Source: JALRBM01 sp964615445
GTDB lineage: Bacteria; Patescibacteriota; Saccharimonadia; Saccharimonadales; Saccharimonadaceae
DNA length: 21,627 nucleotides
Reading direction: 5' to 3'
NCBI GenBank assembly: GCA_964615445.1
Contig: CAZTOK010000022.1
Span: 1 to 21,627, forward strand
Shown here: positions 1 to 7,798 of the stretch, piece after piece
How positions within the stretch are numbered: the stretch's first letter is position 1
Layout: each line of letters opens with the position of its first letter
Translations under genes and position numbers: made by a program
The notes under the pieces: generated by a model
What the model saw: only the letters and a program-made list of their open reading frames with translations
The model's database searches: none
What the model was told of the DNA's origin: nothing

Positions 1-1
1 A

Positions 2-163
2 AAATCCAAACCTGATTTACAGATCTGGATACTTGCAATAATTTCATGGCAGGAGAGTGAGTTCTGGAACCAAACTTTTGATGATAGTTCAGCAGAGCCA
101 GAAGAGGGTATTCAGGAATTACGAAAGCTACTGAATGGAGACAGCCAAGAGGATATACTCTAA
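2..163 (+). CDS. C-terminal end of an unidentified protein (partial)
   Basis: An open frame enters from the left edge and gives 53 residues ending at TAA 161-163. The visible tail is acidic (SSAEPEEGIQELRKLL, ending GDSQEDIL) and has a tryptophan-rich segment near its start (LQIWILAIISWQE). The stop codon shares its last A with the ATG of the next gene (TAATG), so the two are almost certainly co-translated. I do not recognise the family from this tail, and the start lies outside the window. Confidence 0.65.
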   Translation, partial: KSKPDLQIWILAIISWQESEFWNQTFDDSSAEPEEGIQELRKLLNGDSQEDIL

Positions 164-642
164 TGATTCGTTTCTTCTCAAAGAAAGATGGAATATCTTC
201 CGACTTTGCATCTTCCAAACTATTTAGTGAAAGGACATTCTACAGCGCTTTCATACGTGATCTTAGTAATTGTAAACACGAAGCGGTGATCGAATGTCCC
301 TTCATAACAGTCAACAGAACAGACAACCTCCTTCCTATTTTTAGAAAGATGAGAAGTCATGGTATAAAATTAATTATCAATACTAGACCTCTTTACGAGC
401 ACCCTGAGCCTTATGCATCTCAAGCTCAATACGCGATAGATGAACTGCAAAAAATAGGTGCAAACGTGCTCTTTACGGGTAAGCACCACAGAAAGTTAGC
501 TATTCTTGATCGCAAACTTCTTTGGGAGGGAAGTTTAAATATTCTTTCACAAAATGATAGCTGTGAGATTATGCGACGAGTTGACTCAAAAAAGCTAGCT
601 CACGAGATAATTACATTTACCAAATTAAATATCTATCTCTAG
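163..642 (+). CDS. PLD-like (HKD motif) domain protein
   Basis: This 159-aa protein carries one HKD signature, HRKLAILD (H-x-K-x4-D) at about residues 109-116, followed by a short conserved-type tail WEGSLNILSQND. That layout is typical of phospholipase D-superfamily proteins, which include phosphodiesterases and nucleases. Proteins with a single HKD motif usually form the active site as homodimers. The central part (KLIINTRPLYEHP, then an Ala/Tyr-rich helix) fits the fold. There is no signal peptide or membrane segment, so it should be cytoplasmic. The start codon overlaps the stop of the upstream gene, so it probably works with that unknown partner. In accessory DNA such proteins are often nucleases in restriction or defence loci, but that role is inference here. 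It converges on the minus-strand gene at 671. Confidence 0.75.
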   Translation: MIRFFSKKDGISSDFASSKLFSERTFYSAFIRDLSNCKHEAVIECPFITVNRTDNLLPIFRKMRSHGIKLIINTRPLYEHPEPYASQAQYAIDELQKIGANVLFTGKHHRKLAILDRKLLWEGSLNILSQNDSCEIMRRVDSKKLAHEIITFTKLNIYL

Positions 643-670
643 AAACTACCTAATCCAAAGTAGCGATCAA

Positions 671-1909
671 CTAGCTTTCGAGAGCTTCTTTAGCATCTAC
701 TCCAGATATCGACAAGAAATATTGTCGATCCTGAGTGAGGCTTGCTTGTAGTAGCCTAAATCCTGTCTTTTCAAACTCCGATATAAGCTCTATCGTGGTC
801 TGATGCCAAGCACGCCATAACAGGATAGTGTCTCCCTTATCAAGGTACACATCTCGTTCGCTATTCTCAAACTTAAACTTGATTGTTAATGCGACTTTCA
901 GTCTTACACGAATATACCTTACTCTTTTTTCAACATTGAAGCCCATTTCAACTTCATATAGAGATTCGTCAATATTTAAAAGATCAAATATAAAACTATA
1001 TTTAGATGACAACGCACTAGCGCCCGGATCAGCATTGACAGCGAAGTAGCGTCTGTCAGCTTCTGTATCTGGCTTATCTGTATATATCAACAGATCGTCA
1101 TGACCCATGCTACTATAGATGACCTTGAGGAGGTCGTAAGGAGCTTGAAAATTCATCGGTGTTGCGCCGAGGAGAAGTGCAAGATTTACTGTTTCGTCTG
1201 CTTCGGTACCAAGCATGTCACCCACAAGTACGTCATCAAACCGTTCATGGGTTATATCGCGAACGTGACTTTCACATTTGATTTTACCGTCAAACCAGGT
1301 CTTTATGTTTCGCTCAGCAATGTCGAGCATTTCCTCGCTAATATCAATCGCGATATAACGGTGCAGTTTACCTGTTTTAAGCATGTGAGCAAGCAGATTT
1401 CTTACAGGTGCCGCATTGCCAGGACCAATATCTATGATATTTACGCGCTTATACTTTTCGAGTAACCGATCTATTGCACCTAAATTAATATCAAGAAGTT
1501 CAATAGTTCCCTTTAAAAGATTGTAAGTTTTTTCACTCTCCATCCTAAGCGCAAATTTCTCCCAATTTACAGCGCCCCTATCAAAGTAATTGTACTGACG
1601 AGGAATTTCCTTATGGATAGTCAGATTTGAAATAATGTCTAAAATTTGCTTACGACTATAAAGTTTATAAAACTCAGGAGTAGGAGTTGCTATCTTATGA
1701 TGTAAGGAGTTTCTATACTTCTTACCCTTCTCAGCTAATGCATCGAGCGCCATTATATTTTGGGGGCTATTGACGATGAAGGTTCTTCCTTTAAGTTCAT
1801 ACAGTTCTAGGTTAAGCTTACCTTGTTTAGAGTAATCGATCCAATTATGCACAGTTTTAGGAGTAACATGGTATTTATTGACAAGTTCCGTATGTTTAAA
1901 ATATTGCAT
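671..1909 (-). CDS. HTH domain fused to EgtD-like SAM-dependent methyltransferase
   Basis: This is a 412-aa protein. Residues about 3-50 resemble a MerR/excisionase-type winged helix-turn-helix (HTELVNKYHVTPKTVHNWID, then GRTFIV). Residues about 125-410 match the histidine-specific methyltransferase family (Methyltransf_33, EgtD-like). The visible signatures are an SAM motif I IIDIGPGNAAPVRNLL near 158-173, an acidic ribose-binding segment YIAIDIS near 185-191, and a late LLLGATPMNFQAPYDLL segment corresponding to the LG-T-NF region of EgtD. EgtD trimethylates histidine in ergothioneine synthesis, but no EgtA/B/C/E partner is seen and the HTH fusion is unusual. It could be an autoregulated enzyme or a regulator that senses a metabolite with a methyltransferase fold. 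It is transcribed divergently from the operon at 2195, and boxes in the shared upstream region could be its operators. There is no clear Shine-Dalgarno; an AT-rich TTTAAT lies 5 nt from the ATG. Confidence 0.75.
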   Translation of the reverse strand: MQYFKHTELVNKYHVTPKTVHNWIDYSKQGKLNLELYELKGRTFIVNSPQNIMALDALAEKGKKYRNSLHHKIATPTPEFYKLYSRKQILDIISNLTIHKEIPRQYNYFDRGAVNWEKFALRMESEKTYNLLKGTIELLDINLGAIDRLLEKYKRVNIIDIGPGNAAPVRNLLAHMLKTGKLHRYIAIDISEEMLDIAERNIKTWFDGKIKCESHVRDITHERFDDVLVGDMLGTEADETVNLALLLGATPMNFQAPYDLLKVIYSSMGHDDLLIYTDKPDTEADRRYFAVNADPGASALSSKYSFIFDLLNIDESLYEVEMGFNVEKRVRYIRVRLKVALTIKFKFENSERDVYLDKGDTILLWRAWHQTTIELISEFEKTGFRLLQASLTQDRQYFLSISGVDAKEALES

Positions 1910-1961
1910 ATATTATTAAATAGTTCTTAAATTTTATAACTTCATCTTTCAAGAAGGTTGT

Positions 1962-1986
1962 ATGTTACATAAAAAACATGTAACAT
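1962..1986. promoter_or_regulatory. Perfect inverted repeat, probable operator
   Basis: ATGTTACAT (1962-1970), a 7-nt A-rich spacer and ATGTAACAT (1978-1986) form perfect 9-bp arms. The same half-site ATGTAACAT recurs at 2086-2094. Such a repeat between divergent genes, one of which encodes an HTH protein, is a good operator candidate. Which regulator binds it is inference. Confidence 0.55.
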
Positions 1987-2085
1987 TTGAGTAAGCATAG
2001 CGCTTTTGCTAATACATACAACACTAGAGACTCTTTGTTCTTTAGGGTCTGTATCTGTTAACCTATTATACGCTTAAAACGTTAT

Positions 2086-2094
2086 ATGTAACAT
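2086..2094. promoter_or_regulatory. Second ATGTAACAT box
   Basis: This is an exact copy of the right arm of the inverted repeat at 1962-1986, 100 bp downstream of it on the operon side. It overlaps a short GTTA-tatg-TAAC symmetry at 2081-2092. It is probably a second binding site for the same protein. Confidence 0.4.
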
Positions 2095-2120
2095 TCTAAG
2101 CATGAAACGTGTGCAGTACG

Positions 2121-2178
2121 AATATACACATAATATACACTACACGCTTTCGTTAGAATGTTCTATATCGAATATACA
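2121..2178 (+). repeat. Three AATATACA direct repeats before the operon
   Basis: AATATACA occurs at 2121-2128, 2132-2139 and 2171-2178, the last ending 16 bp before the first operon ATG. The copies contain TATACA, which resembles a -10 element, so one or more may be the operon promoter or a regulator site. The region is AT-rich, so chance similarity cannot be excluded. Confidence 0.35.
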
Positions 2179-2194
2179 TGAAAGGTAGCGTTTA

Positions 2195-2518
2195 ATGTCA
2201 AAAGCAGCGCCTATAAAGAGGTTGAGGTCAGAATCCGAAGCCTCTCATCTTATTACCATTGTCCCAGAAGCCCTTAAGTATAAACATCCTATCGGTGAGG
2301 TTGAGGTTAAATCAAAAGAACAGCCTCATATCTCATTAGGTAACTTTACTTATACAAACCCTCCTAAAGGGTTCGCAATTCACATAACACCAGACCCAGA
2401 ACCAGAGGCGATCATTACACAGATAACTCGACTTGGAGAAGATGATACCTATGAATTAGTGTTACATATTGCCAATTACGGAGATAAGACAGTAAGTGCC
2501 GAGGTGTGGCAGCTATAG
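2195..2518 (+). CDS. Uncharacterised 107-aa protein, first gene of the operon
   Basis: I do not recognise this protein. It begins with a basic stretch (MSKAAPIKRLRSESEAS). The C-terminal half, from about residue 50, alternates hydrophobic and polar residues (ITRLGEDDTYELVLHIANYG, then KTVSAEVWQL), suggesting a small all-beta domain such as an Ig-like or jelly-roll fold. It has no signal peptide, no membrane helix and no cysteines. It has a good ribosome binding site (GAAAGG, 2180-2185) and lies 40 bp upstream of the oxidoreductase in the same direction, so it is the first gene of the plus-strand operon and probably serves the same pathway. Confidence 0.65.
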   Translation: MSKAAPIKRLRSESEASHLITIVPEALKYKHPIGEVEVKSKEQPHISLGNFTYTNPPKGFAIHITPDPEPEAIITQITRLGEDDTYELVLHIANYGDKTVSAEVWQL

Positions 2519-2558
2519 CCTACCTTCTTCAACTAATGAAATAAGGAAGAAACAGAGG

Positions 2559-3575
2559 ATGAATAAATTAAAGATTATTGTTATAGGTCTCGGTAGACAG
2601 ATGACGAAAGACCACATTCCAGCGGTTCTGAGACGTAGTGATGTAGAGATTACTGCAGTCGTTGATAAGAATGAAGAATTAGCCAAATCTGTAGGTGAGA
2701 AATTAAACGTTCACTACTTTACAGAAATTATAGATGCTATATCTTATGCAAAGCCCGACCTTGCCCTGGTATGCGTTCCACATAATGCATATTTTGGAAT
2801 ACTAGAAACGCTCGCAAAAAATCACATAGCTACATTAAAAGAGAAACCTTTAGCTTTGACTTATGAAGAGGGTGCTAAGATTATTAATCTATACCAAGCA
2901 AACACTACTTATCTACAAGTTTGTGTTCAAAGAAGATTCTCTAAGCTATATGAGACAGCTAAAGAAATGGTATTTAGCATAGGTAATGTTTATTCAATAT
3001 ATATTGAATATGCGCTTAGCCTTAATGCTGAGGATATGAAAACTGGTTGGCGTGCTGATAAAAACATCTCAGGCGGCGGCGCGGCCATTGATATGGGCTA
3101 TCATGTTATTGATTTATTAACAAAAATATACGCGCTACACGATAAGCTAAAAGCGCAATAAAACGATAAAAGCAAAGCACAGTCCTACACTATTGAGGAT
3201 ACTATGAAAGCATTAATGACCTTCAATAAGCAAATTAATGCGAATATCGTCGTTACGAAAATATCCAACCAAAAGAGCGAGAAGGTTCGCATATTAGGAG
3301 ACAAAGGTTCAGTATATATAGACGGAAGAACCGTAACCCTACTTGATAACAATGAACACATTATCAAGTCTTATACGTATAGCTCAAAAGATGACGAAAT
3401 GGATCAGCAACTCGATTTCTTTATTAGGAATTACAGCAACAAAAAGTTTACAAATATAAAAGATAACCTACTTCTTTCCGACCAAGCATTAAATATGCGC
3501 ATAATCGACGCTATATACAAGAGCGACGAAGAGGAAAAAGTAATTAACTTCAATAAGGAGGTGAGTTATGAATAA
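2559..3575 (+). pseudogene. Gfo/Idh/MocA-family oxidoreductase interrupted by one in-frame TAA
   Basis: Read through a single TAA at 3159-3161, this frame gives about 338 residues, the normal length for NAD(P)-dependent sugar-type dehydrogenases of the Gfo/Idh/MocA family. The N-terminal Rossmann part has VIGLGRQMTKDHIP near residues 7-20, the EKPLA motif near residue 97, and the catalytic segment GGGAAIDMGYHVIDL with its D and H near residues 171-185. After the stop, in the same frame, come SYTIEDTMKALMTFNKQINA and the C-terminal beta-sheet domain ending INFNKEVSYE. No frameshift is needed; one codon has become TAA. A GAGG sits 5 nt before an internal ATG at 3204, so the second half could be re-initiated, but split function is doubtful. 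The start at 2559 was chosen over an upstream frame because the Rossmann strand begins there and AAGGA/AGAGG precede it. Sequencing error is possible. Confidence 0.8.
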
Positions 3576-4242
3576 ATTGTACGTTATTGGAAGCTCAAGC
3601 AAGCTTGCGCAGTCGCTAGAGAAGCTATCTGAAAATAAATATACTCCGCTATTCTTTGGACGAAGTAACCCGTTTAATCTAAAGAATTACATCCACTACA
3701 ACGGTATAAGTAGTGAGGCTTCGGTCACTGAATTAGGTAATCTAATATTTAAAGATATAGAACAAAGCGATAATTTAGAAACGGTAAGTCTAGTCGTATT
3801 GTCTGGTGTCTCGACGGTTGATTGGAGAGAAAGTTATCTAATTAATGAGTACCTGCCGGCAAAGTTATCAGAAGCTTTTGCCGAAAAAGTTTCCGCTACA
3901 ACAACAAAGAACTGTTCGATTACCCTTATTAGCTCATCAGCAGCATATCAAGGAGCTAAATTATCTTACGCAACTACAAAAGCTTCTTTAACAGGCGTGC
4001 TGCATACTATTGCAAAAGACTTTAAAGGTAGAGTGCGAATCAACATCATTCTTCCAAGCGCCTTTGAGAGTGGCATGATAGAAGATTGGAATGATGAAAA
4101 ACGGAGCAAAGTTGCCGAAAACAATTTTATCGGGAGGCTTGGCACAACAGACGATATGGCGGAGGCAGTCTTATTTACAGTTAAAAATAAGTTCATTACA
4201 AATTCAGTAATAAATATGTCCGGCGGGACTATAGGTATCTAG
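3568..4242 (+). CDS. Short-chain dehydrogenase/reductase (SDR)
   Basis: This 224-aa protein has the SDR plan. The N-terminal nucleotide-binding turn VIGSSSKLAQSL (residues 6-17) is a variant of TGxxxGxG. The active-site segment is SSSAAYQGAKLSYATTK, with Ser around 122-124, Tyr134 and Lys138. After it comes a RINIILPSAFESGM loop, and the C-terminus is INMSGGTIGI, matching the usual (V/I)xGG end. It should be a cytoplasmic NAD(P)(H)-dependent oxidoreductase acting on a hydroxyl or keto group; the substrate is unknown. A textbook AAGGAGG (3555-3561) stands 6 nt before the ATG, and the gene overlaps the end of the oxidoreductase frame by 8 nt, so it is well expressed even though its upstream partner is interrupted. 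Together the two point to redox steps on a sugar-like molecule. Confidence 0.85.
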   Translation: MNKLYVIGSSSKLAQSLEKLSENKYTPLFFGRSNPFNLKNYIHYNGISSEASVTELGNLIFKDIEQSDNLETVSLVVLSGVSTVDWRESYLINEYLPAKLSEAFAEKVSATTTKNCSITLISSSAAYQGAKLSYATTKASLTGVLHTIAKDFKGRVRINIILPSAFESGMIEDWNDEKRSKVAENNFIGRLGTTDDMAEAVLFTVKNKFITNSVINMSGGTIGI

Positions 4243-4259
4243 TATAAAAGGGCAGTGTG

Positions 4260-5807
4260 ATGAATAGTTCTATGGAAATAATAAATACAACCAATGTCGA
4301 GCCAAACTATATTCTATCGAAGAGTTCGGTGACTCTGACCGTATATCCACGTATACACATGTTCACTTTTGATCTGTCATTAATCTCAGGGGTTCTGCGG
4401 CATGGTAGCCTTGGTTACTCATTAAAGAATATGCCAATAATTATCACTGCGGAAGTTAATTCTGAATCTCGTAGAGATGAAATAATTTCTGCCAATCAAC
4501 TACAAATGAATGAGCTAGATTTTAAGGTAGACTTTGAAAAACTTCGTAAGTACATAGAGTCTGAAGACTACTACAAGGTTAAAATTGATAAGAATTCTCT
4601 TACTCGTGCGCATAGTGGACTAGGACTCTCAACGCAAATATTAGGTGGTATATACCTTTGTTGCGCAAAACTGTCCAATAAAAGCCTTAGTAAGACCGAC
4701 CTGTTCAAACTCGGACTCGGGCACTATTCAGCTCTCGGGTTAAATCTTCTTTTTACTCCTGGCTTAATCTTTGAGATGGGAGTAAAGGAATCTGACGCAG
4801 GTAATGGGCTTGTTATCGAACCTTCTTTAAGCAAACGGCATGAAACACCAGCCAATACCGTAATTAAGGTTAATAAATTCCCGTTTTATACCATTGTGGT
4901 AATACCAAAAACGGCTCAGTCAATTAGCGGAAAATACGAGATTGACTTCTGGAATAAATCTCTACCAGATAAAGATTTAGATTCATACAAAAACATCTAC
5001 AATGTCTTTGAGAATATTATTCCTAGTATAACCGAGGGAGATTTTGGCGTTTTTGCGAAAAATCTCAATGAGAACATTAAACGAGGATCAAAGCCTCTAG
5101 AAGAGAAAGTGCAATCAAACAGAACGAAGGAGGTACTTAGGATTCTTCGTAATGCATTTGACTTTGCCGCAGTAAGCTCGCTAGGTCCATCCTTATATGC
5201 ATTTTCAGAAAGTGATCCGACAGAAATCATAAAAGATATTAATATAAACGACTACACGGTCTTCGTTTATAGTCCTAATGGCAATGTTAAGCAAAAGATT
5301 AACGATGACGAATCATTACTAATAGCTTCCTTTGCCTGCTTAGGTAAGACTACATTCACGAACAAATATCCAGACATCGCTATTGACCTTGAATCAATTC
5401 ATTATGCGCGTAATTATAAAAACAAAAACCCGGACGACGAGGTTGCAAAGGGTGATGGTAACTGGACACCCAATCCCGGATATCCCACAAATTACATAAA
5501 AGATATTATGAATAATATCGGAAAGTATAAAGTTATATTTTTAACTACCGCAGAAGATGCATTAAAAGAGTTAAAAAAGGTCAATAAGCACTATACCGTA
5601 CTCTATCCTGGGCAGAATCGCAGAAAACAAATACTGCTCGATGCTCGCAATAGAGGGAACGATAAAAAATTTGTCACTTTTTTAGATGACTTGTTATCTA
5701 CAGAGACACATAAAAAAAGTTTCGAAGATTTAAATCCCGAAAGGTTTGTTGTCATAGATGACGATAAATATATCGAACAATATATTATGGAGAATTATAT
5801 TCTATGA
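4260..5807 (+). CDS. Beta-RFAP-synthase-like GHMP protein fused to a P-loop kinase domain
   Basis: This is a two-domain protein of about 515 aa. Residues 1-340 resemble beta-ribofuranosylaminobenzene 5'-phosphate (beta-RFAP) synthases of the GHMP superfamily. The matching features are PRIHMFTFDLSLISGVLRHG near 31-50, the ATP/phosphate loop HSGLGLSTQILGGIYL near 119-134, and the late motif SSLGPSLYAF near 307-316. Known family members join PRPP to p-hydroxybenzoate, and the homologues ForT and PyfQ make C-nucleosides. Residues about 350-515 form a separate P-loop domain with Walker A ASFACLGKTTF (357-367) and IDLESIHY following. The family of this second domain is uncharacterised as far as I know. 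ATG 4260 was chosen over GTG 4257 because AAAAGGG (4246-4252) is then 7 nt away. The stop overlaps the next gene's ATG (ATGA). Reaction and substrate are inferred; a sugar kinase is the alternative. Confidence 0.75.
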   Translation: MNSSMEIINTTNVEPNYILSKSSVTLTVYPRIHMFTFDLSLISGVLRHGSLGYSLKNMPIIITAEVNSESRRDEIISANQLQMNELDFKVDFEKLRKYIESEDYYKVKIDKNSLTRAHSGLGLSTQILGGIYLCCAKLSNKSLSKTDLFKLGLGHYSALGLNLLFTPGLIFEMGVKESDAGNGLVIEPSLSKRHETPANTVIKVNKFPFYTIVVIPKTAQSISGKYEIDFWNKSLPDKDLDSYKNIYNVFENIIPSITEGDFGVFAKNLNENIKRGSKPLEEKVQSNRTKEVLRILRNAFDFAAVSSLGPSLYAFSESDPTEIIKDININDYTVFVYSPNGNVKQKINDDESLLIASFACLGKTTFTNKYPDIAIDLESIHYARNYKNKNPDDEVAKGDGNWTPNPGYPTNYIKDIMNNIGKYKVIFLTTAEDALKELKKVNKHYTVLYPGQNRRKQILLDARNRGNDKKFVTFLDDLLSTETHKKSFEDLNPERFVVIDDDKYIEQYIMENYIL

Positions 5808-6451
5808 GCAAAAGTCATAATTTTCATGAACTAATTTTTGTCGGTGGTCCGCCTGGTGTGGGAAAATCTACAGTAGCAAAAGAGTTCACCTCCCTAGATA
5901 GCTCTTCTCAGCAAATCGGAGCGGGTGATTTGATTAGAGCCGTACGAGCTGGTGAGTATGACTCAAAATACGAATCAATTGTGCAAAAGGCTGCACGTGA
6001 GGAAATGCTGGTTCCCCCAGAAATTTTTAGTGGCCTATTACATGAAAGAATCCAACAAGCCGACGAAGGAGTTTCACTATCGTTAATTGACGGTTTTCCT
6101 TATTCCGAAGCTGACTGGTGGATATTCAAGGACCAGATGACCGAAACACGTACTCGACTAATCGGGTTTATTGCATTACACGCGACGCTAGAAGTGTGCG
6201 TAGATAGAATGGCCGAGAGGGGTGTACGAAAGGGCGAACAGATAAGGGTCATGGCAAATGAAGAACCTCTGAATTACTATCGTAGGAGGTATGATGAATA
6301 TAGCCATAAGAAAGAATTAATCAGGAATATCTTTTTACGGAGTAATGTTCCTATGGTAGACATTGATGCAAATAATGATGCGCGCGACGTCTCTACTGTT
6401 TTTCAGACAACAGTGCGACAATTAAGAGAGGATGCTAATTATGAAAGATGA
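5804..6451 (+). CDS. Adenylate-kinase-like nucleoside monophosphate kinase
   Basis: This 215-aa P-loop protein has GGPPGVGKST at residues 14-23. The spacing that follows is adenylate-kinase-like: GDLIRA near 41-46, a VPPEI segment near 70-74, and LIDGFP near 94-99, where housekeeping enzymes have DGFPR. The arginine-rich later part (RVMANEEPLNYYRRRYDEY) corresponds to the LID and post-LID region, but the zinc-type LID cysteines are absent. It should transfer phosphate from ATP to a nucleotide or a related phosphate monoester. Its place inside a biosynthetic-looking operon, and the replaced arginine, argue against it being the cell's ordinary adk. It starts within the stop of the preceding fusion gene and overlaps the NUDIX gene by 11 nt. 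Confidence 0.8.
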   Translation: MSKSHNFHELIFVGGPPGVGKSTVAKEFTSLDSSSQQIGAGDLIRAVRAGEYDSKYESIVQKAAREEMLVPPEIFSGLLHERIQQADEGVSLSLIDGFPYSEADWWIFKDQMTETRTRLIGFIALHATLEVCVDRMAERGVRKGEQIRVMANEEPLNYYRRRYDEYSHKKELIRNIFLRSNVPMVDIDANNDARDVSTVFQTTVRQLREDANYER

Positions 6452-6956
6452 GATGACAATAACATATACAGGTAAATCAAACGCTCCACCATTTGAAGAA
6501 GTAATCGTAGAGTGGCATGATATTCTTGGCGGTAACATACCAAACATAAACTGGACACAGGTTCATGCCATTGCAAATTATCAGGGTAAAGTTGTAGTTG
6601 TTTCAAAAACAAAACATGGTCACACCATGGTCCATGTGCCAGGCGGACATGTCGAGGAAGGTGAAGACGTTGAGACCACACTTCATAGAGAAATCCTTGA
6701 AGAAACTGGCGGCACACTTGTAAACTGGAAGCCACTTGGCTACCAAAAGAGAACTGACTCTAAAGGCCACGAAACATATCAGCTGCGCGTATATGCAGAG
6801 ATAAAGGATATAAAAAGTACAACTACGGATTTTGATGGTCTCACGTCAGAAACTAAACTCATAGATATTTCAGACATGCTTGATGTGTTGGAGTGGAATA
6901 ATCCAATAGGTCGTCAAATCTTTGAACTTGTTAGTGGTGAATTTTCTGATAACTAG
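6441..6956 (+). CDS. NUDIX hydrolase
   Basis: This 171-aa protein has a complete NUDIX box, GGHVEEGEDVETTLHREI then LEETGG, at about residues 70-93 (G-x5-E-x7-REILEETG). It should hydrolyse a nucleoside diphosphate linked to another group (NDP-sugar, dNTP, dinucleotide or similar), using Mg or Mn held by the glutamates. ATG 6441 was preferred to ATG 6432 because AAGAGAGG (6424-6431) then lies at a normal distance, and homologous-looking sequence starts later still. The first 40 residues carry a WHDILGGNIPNINW segment ahead of the NUDIX fold, perhaps for substrate choice. It overlaps the upstream kinase gene and ends 11 nt before the glycosyltransferase start. Confidence 0.9.
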   Translation: MKDEMTITYTGKSNAPPFEEVIVEWHDILGGNIPNINWTQVHAIANYQGKVVVVSKTKHGHTMVHVPGGHVEEGEDVETTLHREILEETGGTLVNWKPLGYQKRTDSKGHETYQLRVYAEIKDIKSTTTDFDGLTSETKLIDISDMLDVLEWNNPIGRQIFELVSGEFSDN

Positions 6957-6967
6957 AAAGGGTGCGG

Positions 6968-7798
6968 ATGTCCACAATGAATATAGTATTCTCGGCTGAT
7001 GAGAGTTACGCTGAGTATTTAGCCGTTGCAATCGTATCAATCCTTGAAAACAACACTAGTAACAACCAGATTAAATTTTATGTACTAACCGCTGACATTT
7101 CTAAAAAAAGTAGAGAGATGCTCGAAGCACTGACAAGAAGATATAAAGGTATAAAAATCTATTTTATACCTATTGATGATAGGTTGTTCGATGCTTTTCC
7201 TTTGAATATTAAGCATATTACCAAGGAGGCCTACTTTCGCTACCTAATCGCTGATGTATTACCGGAGATTAAAAAAGCACTTTATCTAGATGCGGACCTA
7301 CTAGTACTAGGAGATTTAGACAAGCTATGGTCTATGGATATAGACAATTACTTTATAGCTGGCTCTCATAAAGAGTACTTCGCGCGCGAATTCCCTGGTT
7401 ACAAAACACATATTGGACTAAAAGAAGATGACATATACATTAATTCTGGCGTGATCTTAATGAACCTTGAGAAAATTCGAGGATTCAATAAAGTTAAGGC
7501 CTTATTTGATAATACCGAGAAATTGAAAGGAATTATAAAAATTCAAGATCAAGATATTATCAATATTACTTTTAATGGTGGTATAGGGAATTTTAGCAAT
7601 GTCTATAATTACACAGAGTCAGATCGCAAAGGAGCTAACAGAAAAGATAGTGAGATAGTAATCGTTCACTTCAATACAGCAAATAAGCCCTGGAAGTCAG
7701 ACTTTCAATACACTAATACAAATAAATACTTCGCCGATCAGTATCAACTATATAGAAAAAAATTATATGAACAGGTAAGTAGTCATGAAAGAGCTTAA
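6968..7798 (+). CDS. Family 8 glycosyltransferase
   Basis: This 276-aa protein has the GT8 plan: MNIVFSADESYAEYLAVAI at the N-terminus, the metal-binding DxD in YLDADLLVLGDL (D108-A-D110), INSGVILMNLEKI, a QDQDIIN segment, and a C-terminal HFNTANKPWK that matches the usual H(F/Y)-x-G-x-x-KPW motif. GT8 enzymes are retaining transferases that use UDP-galactose, UDP-glucose or related donors, as in LPS glycosyltransferases and glycogenin. ATG 6968 was chosen over GTG 6962 because AGAAAGGG (6955-6962) precedes it by 5 nt. No membrane helix is seen. The gene overlaps the next one by 14 nt. The acceptor is unknown: it could be a cell-surface glycan or the small molecule made by the neighbouring enzymes. 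Confidence 0.88.
   Translation: MSTMNIVFSADESYAEYLAVAIVSILENNTSNNQIKFYVLTADISKKSREMLEALTRRYKGIKIYFIPIDDRLFDAFPLNIKHITKEAYFRYLIADVLPEIKKALYLDADLLVLGDLDKLWSMDIDNYFIAGSHKEYFAREFPGYKTHIGLKEDDIYINSGVILMNLEKIRGFNKVKALFDNTEKLKGIIKIQDQDIINITFNGGIGNFSNVYNYTESDRKGANRKDSEIVIVHFNTANKPWKSDFQYTNTNKYFADQYQLYRKKLYEQVSSHERA

Larger units (their letters stand above)
1910..2194. promoter_or_regulatory. Divergent regulatory region between HTH-methyltransferase and operon
   Basis: This 285-bp non-coding stretch separates two divergent transcription units and must hold both promoters. It is AT-rich and contains the ATGTAACAT boxes and AATATACA repeats listed separately. A TTGAAA hexamer lies upstream of the minus-strand gene, but no -10 stands at a perfect 17-bp distance. 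For the plus operon, a GAAAGG ribosome binding site (2180-2185) lies 9 nt before the ATG at 2195. No convincing small gene is seen. Confidence 0.55.

Noticed and set aside
828..1465. Plus-strand open frames inside the HTH-methyltransferase gene
   Set aside because: They are antisense shadows without ribosome binding sites or recognisable motifs.
671..1909. An ergothioneine synthesis locus
   Set aside because: Only an EgtD-like fold is present, with an extra HTH; no EgtA, EgtB, EgtC or EgtE partner is visible.
3100..3210. A frameshift as the cause of the broken oxidoreductase
   Set aside because: Both halves are in the same frame and the family sequence continues directly after the TAA; only a stop codon is needed to explain it.
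5804..6451. The housekeeping adenylate kinase gene
   Set aside because: DGFPR is altered to DGFPY, zinc LID cysteines are absent, and the gene sits inside a specialised operon rather than a ribosomal or secY context.
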